Assembly (NCBI GenBank): GCA_964485555.1
Contig: CAZAJN010000069.1
Location: 1-26,350, forward strand
DNA: 26,350 nt
Direction: 5' to 3'
Origin: GWC2-37-8 sp964485555
GTDB lineage: Bacteria; Patescibacteriota; Minisyncoccia; Moranbacterales; GWC2-37-73
Made by a program: the position numbers and the translations under genes. Below are positions 21,339 to 26,350 of the stretch, piece by piece (the stretch's first letter is position 1; the number at the start of each line of letters is the position of its first letter). The notes under the pieces are model-generated. The model saw nothing but the letters and a program-made list of their open reading frames with translations. It did no database searches and had not been told where the DNA came from.

Positions 21339-21947
21339 TTGTTTAACAAGGTTAATCGATCGAAATATGTGACTGACTTATCGAGATTCATTTTTATTTT
21401 CTTATTTTTCCTTGGAGTATTTGTCGTTATCAGGACCTTATCCTTGAGAAACGGTGGATCAGAATTTTCTTCATGGCGATTTGATGGGGCTCATCAAGAA
21501 AGAGCAGGCAGGACGCTCGGATTCGTTGATCAAAGAGATGTTTTTCAGCAATATCAGGAAAAGATGATAGATTATTCCGAGCTGGAAATAAAAAATGATG
21601 AATCAATTGTAGAACCGGAAAAAGAATCCGCTAAGGAGGTTGTTTCAGAAAATCTTAGTCCAAGTGAAAACAGTCAAATCGCTAAGACGGTCGTCAAGAA
21701 ACCAGCACCAAAAAAACCAGCAACCATAGGGCTTCCCGGTCCAATTCTTTCCGATGTTCGGATTGTGAATGGAAGAAACGTTTGTGAACATGAAAATGAC
21801 AAGCCGAAGAAGAGCAAGAAAACTTCCAAGGTTCACATTGATGGAGAATGCTGCTTGGATCCGGACGAAATTCCTAATTCTAATTGCTATTATCCACAGG
21901 ATAAATATGGCAAGCTCATACAGAAATATCTCAATAGTCAAAAATAA
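21339..21947 (+). CDS. membrane-anchored, Cys-rich hypothetical protein
   Basis: 202 aa if the TTG at 21339 is used; a GTG at 21369 is an alternative, and neither has an SD. Layout: N-terminal membrane anchor (FIFIFLFFLGVFVVI), a charged spacer, a Lys/Pro-rich linker (KKPAPKKPATIGLPGP), and a short C-terminal domain with four cysteines (RNVCEHEND, then DGECCLDPDEIPNSNCYYP). Function not recognised; the Cys arrangement and linker suggest an exported, cell-wall-exposed domain held by disulfides. It precedes another anchored protein on the same strand. Confidence 0.6.
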   Translation: MFNKVNRSKYVTDLSRFIFIFLFFLGVFVVIRTLSLRNGGSEFSSWRFDGAHQERAGRTLGFVDQRDVFQQYQEKMIDYSELEIKNDESIVEPEKESAKEVVSENLSPSENSQIAKTVVKKPAPKKPATIGLPGPILSDVRIVNGRNVCEHENDKPKKSKKTSKVHIDGECCLDPDEIPNSNCYYPQDKYGKLIQKYLNSQK

Positions 21948-22032
21948 ATAGAATAAATGTTCTTGTCATGCAACAAATATCTTGTTTTGGCGTATAATTG
22001 AATAGTAAGTGTTTCAAGCACAAGGAATGGAT

Positions 22033-23184
22033 ATGAAAAAAAATATCAACACCACTCTCGCTGTTGCAATTGTGTTTGCAGTTTCTTTTTTGGTTGGCGC
22101 AGGTTTCATGTTTTATGATAAAAAACTTATATTTGAGCAACCTGAAATTATAGTGGTAGGGAAAAAGCCTCATAAGATGATGGGCTACGATAGGATTGTT
22201 CGTCCAAAGCCGGCAGCAGTTTCCATGGAAAGACTCAAATCTCATGGCTGTGTGGCAGACGGACTACTCTCGGAATACCACCCTGAAAACGATGAATTTA
22301 TACGGCTTATAAATAGATCGAATTGCTATTATCTTCATCGCGCGATTGAGACGTGGCTGAAGCCTCCCGATTTTGAAACAATCGGATTCGTGATAAGCCA
22401 GATGGAAAAGAAGGATTTGGTTTATGGGATGTTCATTGCTGAAGCTATCGATTTCAGAGCGGATTACCTGAATGAATTTACTGGAAAAGAATTTGATTTC
22501 AAAAAAATGTGCCGAGGAGGCAGCGAACAGTTGTGGGGAGAGGGAAGTTGCAAGCCCACCTTCGCCAGCGGAGAATATCGGGAATACGTGCAGTACATAA
22601 CAGAGAAGGCAATAGACGCCGGAGTGCAGAGTTTCACTTTCGGACAGATCTATATGCAGGAAGACCCGCAGGAGAATCGTGCAGCTAAGATTGTTGCCAG
22701 GATGAGAGCATATGCGAAAGAGAAAGGTGTGGATATTGTAATCGGGGCGCAAACAGGATCGATTACTGATGAAAAATATCTGAGACTTTTTGATTATATT
22801 GAAGGAGGTGTCGGTCTTGAACCTGATGGCAGCATCGAAGAAGGGCCTTGTTATTCAGGCAGGGGTGGATGTTGGGCATTGCTTTGGCATGAAAATTTTT
22901 CTAGCAAAGCTAATAATGTGTTGCTTCATCTTGATTGGACTGGCATCCCTAGCGACGACCTGGATATTTTTGCCAGAATGAGCAAGGAGAAAAGAGCGGA
23001 AACACTTGCGCGTTTGCATGAAAAATTCAAGACTGAAAAAACAGGATTCATGATGCCATATTTCGGCGTGCTGTATAAGGATAATGGCGGTTGCCATGGT
23101 CCAAAGAAAAGATTTTATTCTCCTGATAATGCATATTCATGTCAAGATGAAGACGCTATCAATGCGATACTGAAGGGTGTATAA
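22033..23184 (+). CDS. exported hypothetical protein, possibly glycosidase-like barrel
   Basis: 383 aa. The start is set by AAGGA (22022-22026) six bases before the ATG; GTG at 22009 and ATG at 22027 are less likely. Residues 8-27 are a signal anchor (TTLAVAIVFAVSFLVGAGFM). The body has alternating helices and strands such as YGMFIAEAIDFRADY, SFTFGQIYMQED, VDIVIGAQTG, FDYIEGGVGLEPDG and NNVLLHLDWTG, which fit a TIM-barrel like those of sugar-active enzymes. QIYMQED and LHLDW hold acidic residues that could be catalytic. Several cysteines suggest disulfides. The family is not recognised. Confidence 0.6.
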   Translation: MKKNINTTLAVAIVFAVSFLVGAGFMFYDKKLIFEQPEIIVVGKKPHKMMGYDRIVRPKPAAVSMERLKSHGCVADGLLSEYHPENDEFIRLINRSNCYYLHRAIETWLKPPDFETIGFVISQMEKKDLVYGMFIAEAIDFRADYLNEFTGKEFDFKKMCRGGSEQLWGEGSCKPTFASGEYREYVQYITEKAIDAGVQSFTFGQIYMQEDPQENRAAKIVARMRAYAKEKGVDIVIGAQTGSITDEKYLRLFDYIEGGVGLEPDGSIEEGPCYSGRGGCWALLWHENFSSKANNVLLHLDWTGIPSDDLDIFARMSKEKRAETLARLHEKFKTEKTGFMMPYFGVLYKDNGGCHGPKKRFYSPDNAYSCQDEDAINAILKGV

Positions 23185-23222
23185 TGAAAACGTGAGCATT
23201 TAACTAATTAAAAATAAAAAAC

Positions 23223-23723
23223 ATGTCAAAAACAACCGATGATCTGAAAGCTGCATTCGCTGGTGAGTCGCAGGCTAACAGAAAATATCTAGCTTTTGCG
23301 GCTGCGGCTGAAAAAGAAGGGAAAATCAATCTCGCCAAGCTTTTCAGGGCGGTGGCTGAAGGAGAGACTATCCATGCCATCAAACACTTGACTACCTTGG
23401 GTGAAGTGAAATCATCTTTGGAAAATGTCAAAGCAGCCTTGGCTGGGGAGACCTATGAAATTGAAAGCATGTACCCGGAATTTATTAAAGACGCTCAAGA
23501 GGAAGGGGAAAAGGCAGCAGAGCTAAGTTTTACCAGCGCTAATGAAGTGGAAAAGATTCACCAAGGTCAATTTGTGGAGGCTCTTGCTAAAATAGAGGCA
23601 GGCGAAGATATCGAAGAGGCTGAATATCACGTTTGCAGTATTTGTGGCAATTTGTTTGTCGGCGAAACTCCAGATTCTTGCCCAATTTGCAAAGTGCCGA
23701 AGGAAAAATTTGTGAAAATGTAA
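23223..23723 (+). CDS. rubrerythrin
   Basis: 166 aa. Non-heme diiron peroxidase that removes hydrogen peroxide in anaerobes and microaerophiles. The four-helix diiron domain has AFAGESQANRKYLAFAAAAE (first Glu ligand), EGETIHAIKH, LAGETYEIESMYPEF and ANEVEKIHQGQF (ExxH). A C-terminal rubredoxin-like iron site follows: HVCSICGNLF and DSCPICKVP give two CxxC pairs. It is slightly shorter than the usual 190 aa. It has no SD. Cytosolic; an oxidative-stress role would agree with DoxX nearby. Leader module 2 begins 8 bp after its stop. Confidence 0.95.
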   Translation: MSKTTDDLKAAFAGESQANRKYLAFAAAAEKEGKINLAKLFRAVAEGETIHAIKHLTTLGEVKSSLENVKAALAGETYEIESMYPEFIKDAQEEGEKAAELSFTSANEVEKIHQGQFVEALAKIEAGEDIEEAEYHVCSICGNLFVGETPDSCPICKVPKEKFVKM

Positions 23724-23730
23724 AATGGGC

Positions 23731-23824
23731 TGGACAAGCGCTTCAAAATCTGCTATAATTGATACATAAGGATGAGTTTTGCTTCATCCAACAAAAAAGA
23801 CGGGTGAAAACGCCGTCTTTTTGT
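23731..23824 (+). promoter_or_regulatory. promoter followed by hairpins (leader module 2)
   Basis: TGGACA (23731-23736), 17 bp, TATAAT (23754-23759) with upstream TGC, as at 8333. The predicted transcript begins with a GGATGA...TTCATCC hairpin (about 23770-23789), absent from module 1, and then the shared terminator-like hairpin AAAGACGG...CCGTCTTT with a T-run (23796-23822). The hairpin may also terminate rubrerythrin transcripts. Confidence 0.7.
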
Positions 23825-23864
23825 CTTTATTAGGCTAATAATTAAATAATTAAAACAAAAAATT

Positions 23865-24248
23865 ATGGAATTTGGAACGCCAAAGATGCCAATTCAAGGA
23901 GAAGCGGCAAGAAATGAAAATGAACTTAGTGAGTTGGAAAAAGCTAAAAAAGAACTCGAGCAATTAAGCGAAATTGAGAAAACTTGTGTAGGTGCAATTC
24001 TTGCAGACTATGAAACTAAAATGTTACTCGATAAATTACAAGACAAATTGAATATAACTATGGGCGAGGGTAATGAATTAGAGGATATTCTTGAAGAGAT
24101 TAGAGAGAATTCTAGCACTTCTGCTATTGCAGCTGAGCGTATGCTTATTATTGCAAGAGATGGAAAATACGAAGATGGAACCGCATGGGAAGTTGAAAGA
24201 AAATTGGGTCATATTGCAAGAGCTTTCGCAGATGCAAACCAAAAGTAA
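23865..24248 (+). CDS. charged helical hypothetical protein, 127 aa
   Basis: Function not recognised. ATG after an A-rich run, no SD. The product is acidic and almost wholly helical: a coiled-coil-like first half (ELSELEKAKKELEQLSEIEK) and a second half with LEDILEEIRENSSTSAIAAE. No signal peptide or cysteine motif beyond a single Cys. It shares its promoter-terminator leader with the coiled-coil gene at 8432, although the two proteins show no clear homology beyond helical, charged character. Confidence 0.65.
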   Translation: MEFGTPKMPIQGEAARNENELSELEKAKKELEQLSEIEKTCVGAILADYETKMLLDKLQDKLNITMGEGNELEDILEEIRENSSTSAIAAERMLIIARDGKYEDGTAWEVERKLGHIARAFADANQK

Positions 24249-24300
24249 TTATCACAGCAAAAATTAAAACTAAGACAGGTCTTTCCTTTTTCTAAATATG

Positions 24301-24340
24301 TGTTAGAATATTAATCCAGTGCTAATCGCTGGATTTTTAT
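24301..24340 (+). promoter_or_regulatory. -10 element followed at once by a terminator hairpin
   Basis: TGTTAGAAT (extended -10, 24301-24309) lies just before AATCCAGTG-ctaat-CGCTGGATT and a T-rich tail (24313-24339). No good -35 is visible. It is a third instance, with unrelated sequence, of a start-proximal hairpin; alternatively it is simply the terminator of the 127-aa gene. Confidence 0.45.
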
Positions 24341-24368
24341 TTGTGCATTAACTTCGGGCATTGCTCAA

Positions 24369-24474
24369 CCTCTCTGTCCCGATTGCTATCGGGACATCTC
24401 TCCTGAAAATTGTCTGACTTCTCTCAATCTCTCTGTCGCCTTTAGGGCGACATCTCTCCTCATCTGAGGAGAGA
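24369..24474. repeat. two tandem CTCTCTGTC...GACATCTCTCCT palindromic units
   Basis: Unit 1: CTCTCT then GTCCCGAT-tgct-ATCGGGAC (24376-24395) then ATCTCTCCT. Unit 2, 59 bp later: CTCTCT, GTCGCC-tttag-GGCGAC (24435-24451), ATCTCTCC. The flanks are the same while the stems differ. A further perfect 10-bp hairpin TCTCTCCTCA-tc-TGAGGAGAGA (24453-24474) follows. Confidence 0.65.
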
Positions 24475-24514
24475 AAGGCATGGAAGAAAGTTATTAAAAT
24501 AGGAGAGAACAATA

Positions 24515-24535
24515 ATGAAAAAAATTTATGAATAA
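24515..24535 (+). CDS. possible upstream mini-ORF (MKKIYE)
   Basis: Six codons with the SD AGGAG at good spacing. Its TAA at 24533-24535 overlaps the first codons of the ABC-F gene in another frame. It may couple or attenuate translation of that gene. Confidence 0.35.
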   Translation: MKKIYE

Positions 24536-25976
24536 TGACGTTGCAGTAAGATTTAACAAGGTCTCCTTTGAATATTCTCATGATAAGCCTATTTTGGATG
24601 AAGTGTCTTTTTCCTTGCGCAGAGGCACAAAAATGACTTTAATGGGGCAGAATGGCGCCGGAAAAAGCACTATTTTAAACTTGATTACCGGTGATCTTAA
24701 GGCTCATGACGGTTCTATTTTCTTGGATGATCGATTGAAGGTAGCCTATGCTAAGCAAGTTATTCCTCGCGACCAGCTTGATCTGACAGTTAAGGAATTT
24801 TTTGAAAAATGTTTTGATGAAAAAGTATACAACATTGATCCTAAAATTGATGCTGTTCTTGACGTTGTGAATTTGAAAGCTCCTCATGACAAAATCATTC
24901 GTGCTTTTTCAGGGGGGCAACAAGCCAGATTGCTTCTAGCTTCAGCCTTGATTCAAAATCCTGATCTGCTTATTCTTGATGAGCCGACAAACAATTTGGA
25001 CAAGGGTGGAATTGCCCATCTGACTGAATTTTTGGTGAGTTATCAAAAAACCTGCATTGTGATTTCTCATGATGCGGATTTCTTGAATGCTTTCACAGAC
25101 GGCGTTTTGTATCTGGATGTTTTCACACAGAAAGTTGATCAATACTTGGGAGACTACTATGTGGTGGTGGCTGAAATTGCCGCACGAATCGAAAAGGAAA
25201 AAATGAAAAATGCTCAATATGAAAAAGAAATAATCGCCAACAAGGAAAAGGCGAACTTCTTTGCAAATAAAGGAGGAAAGATGCGTCTGGTTGCTCGCAG
25301 GATGCGCGAGAAGGCAGAAGAAATGGAAGAGGCTAAGGTTGATGTCAGGAAGGAAGATAAGGCTATCAGGGCCTTCACAATTCCTGCTCAGAACGATTTG
25401 GCTGGACAACTTTTGAAAATAAATTCACTGACTGTAATTAAAAATCATCATCCCTACCCGATGGAAGCCAATGTGGTCTTGAAAAAGAACCAGCATCTTT
25501 TGCTTGCTGGTCCTAATGGAATCGGTAAGAGCACACTTTTGGAATCGTTGGCTTCAGGAAAAGCTGAAGGCGCAGAAATCGCAGAAGGAGTTCGAGTGGG
25601 ATATTACAGGCAAGATTTTTCAACGATGAATTTCGACGACACAGTCTATGAATCTTTGGCTAACATTATGAACAGGACTGATGAGGAAGAGCTTCGCAGT
25701 GTAGCGTCAGGATTTTTGATTGATAGAAAAATGATCAACTCAAAAATCGGAACCTTGAGTGAGGGACAAAAAGGCTTGGTGGCTTTCGCCCGCTTAGTGC
25801 TACAGCAGCCGGGTCTTTTGATTCTGGATGAGCCGACCAATCACATCAACTTCCGTCATCTTCCAATAATAGCTGAGGCGCTCAGCAAGTTTGAAGGCGC
25901 GATGATCCTGGTTTCCCATGTTAATGAGTTTGTCGAGCAGATCAGGATAGATGAAATTCTGGATTTGGACAGATAA
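24528..25976 (+). CDS. ABC-F family ATPase
   Basis: 482 aa with two ABC domains and no membrane segments, the ABC-F pattern of ribosome-associated translation factors and antibiotic-protection proteins. Domain 1: GQNGAGKS, SGGQQARLLLASAL, LLILDEPTNNLD, SHDADF. A linker of about 80 charged residues (MKNAQYEKEIIANKEKANFF and on) follows. Domain 2: GPNGIGKST, LSEGQKGLVAFARLV, LLILDEPTNHIN, SHVNEF. The second D-loop reads NHIN rather than NHLD, and the second H-loop is followed by VNEF rather than the usual DRxF. Whether it protects against drugs cannot be told. The start overlaps a possible mini-ORF whose SD is the only one nearby. Confidence 0.93.
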   Translation: MNNDVAVRFNKVSFEYSHDKPILDEVSFSLRRGTKMTLMGQNGAGKSTILNLITGDLKAHDGSIFLDDRLKVAYAKQVIPRDQLDLTVKEFFEKCFDEKVYNIDPKIDAVLDVVNLKAPHDKIIRAFSGGQQARLLLASALIQNPDLLILDEPTNNLDKGGIAHLTEFLVSYQKTCIVISHDADFLNAFTDGVLYLDVFTQKVDQYLGDYYVVVAEIAARIEKEKMKNAQYEKEIIANKEKANFFANKGGKMRLVARRMREKAEEMEEAKVDVRKEDKAIRAFTIPAQNDLAGQLLKINSLTVIKNHHPYPMEANVVLKKNQHLLLAGPNGIGKSTLLESLASGKAEGAEIAEGVRVGYYRQDFSTMNFDDTVYESLANIMNRTDEEELRSVASGFLIDRKMINSKIGTLSEGQKGLVAFARLVLQQPGLLILDEPTNHINFRHLPIIAEALSKFEGAMILVSHVNEFVEQIRIDEILDLDR

Positions 25977-26129
25977 ACCTTTTTGAAGCCTTGTTGCGCG
26001 TCTTATCACGCGCTTAATAGCCTATTTTTCATCGCTTAACCACAAAAATGCGGTCGTCGTAAAGTGGTCACGCATATTTTGAAGTACGGTGAGTTTTGCT
26101 TGGTAAGGGTGATGAAATAAGCTTGGCAG
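25977..26129 (+). other. gene-free stretch after the ABC-F gene
   Basis: Nothing strongly supported here. A short hairpin GCGCGT-cttatc-ACGCGC occurs near 25996-26013 without a T-run, so a clear terminator for the ABC-F gene was not found. Confidence 0.4.
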
Positions 26130-26158
26130 TTGACTTTTTCTGCCCAATATGCTATCAT
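26130..26158 (+). promoter_or_regulatory. promoter of the cold-shock gene
   Basis: TTGACT (26130-26135), 17 bp, TATCAT (26153-26158). A leader of about 85 nt follows before the ATG; long leaders are typical of cold-shock genes. Confidence 0.7.
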
Positions 26159-26251
26159 TGATATGCAGTAAAAGGTATGCTAGCGTAGTTTAGTCGAGCT
26201 TGTTTCGCGACACAGCCCACCCTGCGACTTAACTTAAAACAACACAACGAC

Positions 26252-26350
26252 ATGACACAAGGAACAATCAAAAGATTGACTGATCGTGGATTCGGATTCA
26301 TCACTCCAGATGGTGGTGACAAGGATCTTTTCTTCCATGCAAAAGAACTT
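26252..26350 (+). CDS. cold-shock domain protein (partial, cut by window end)
   Basis: The first 33 codons are seen: MTQGTIKRLTDRGFGFITPD, then GGDKDLFFHAKEL. GFGFI is RNP1 and DLFFHAKEL corresponds to RNP2 (DVFVH in the E. coli type) of the nucleic-acid-binding CSD barrel. Such proteins bind single-stranded RNA and DNA and act as RNA chaperones. Full length is usually 65-75 aa. The gene has a good promoter upstream and no SD. Confidence 0.93.
   Translation, partial: MTQGTIKRLTDRGFGFITPDGGDKDLFFHAKEL

Overview
The window looks like chromosome from a low-GC, streamlined bacterium of the candidate phyla radiation (Patescibacteria) type. This is an inference from compact, poorly annotated genes, GC-rich palindromic repeats such as CCTGCCTACCGGCAGGCAGG, A-rich start contexts without Shine-Dalgarno (SD) sequences for most resident genes, and families common in that group. 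No rRNA, intact tRNA, CRISPR array, transposase or integrase gene was seen.

Region 1 (about 1-10,400) is an accessory island. Plus-strand genes come in units of one or two, each with its own promoter and mostly its own terminator. Seven related intergenic repeats (R1-R7, plus a partial R8) separate the units. On the minus strand each repeat carries, in order, a 16-35 bp segment (in some copies resembling the 3' end of a tRNA), a GGCT/AGCC hairpin that often works as a plus-strand terminator, and a 33-50 codon C-terminal coding remnant with a shared FRTFxW-like motif. The genes between them differ strongly in base composition and in use of SD sequences: an alpha/beta hydrolase, small proteins of unknown function, an inositol-monophosphatase-like enzyme, an aminoglycoside-phosphotransferase-like kinase, a phage-type membrane protein plus lipoprotein pair, a Dus-like protein, two tiny proteins, a coiled-coil protein and a 156-residue unknown. 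The layout resembles an integron cassette array, but the repeats do not match classical attC. This is the best candidate for an undescribed system here.

Region 2 (about 10,400-17,400) is housekeeping or envelope: an ATP-grasp ligase, an HtrA/DegP protease and, convergent to it, an RND efflux pump with its membrane-fusion protein. The pump promoter overlaps a divergent promoter for a DUF2892-like membrane protein, and a CsoR/CstR-type operator (ATACCCC-N3-GGGGTAT) lies inside both.

Region 3 (about 17,400-21,150) holds that DUF2892-like gene and then an envelope-stress-like cluster: ECF sigma factor, membrane protein that is a likely anti-sigma factor, small exported protein with a DxNxDG motif, and DoxX. 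Palindromic repeats lie around it.

Region 4 (about 21,150-26,350) holds two surface or exported proteins of unknown function, rubrerythrin, a small charged helical protein behind a promoter-plus-terminator leader nearly identical to one at 8.33 kb, an ABC-F ATPase with a possible overlapping upstream mini-ORF, and the start of a cold-shock gene cut by the window edge.
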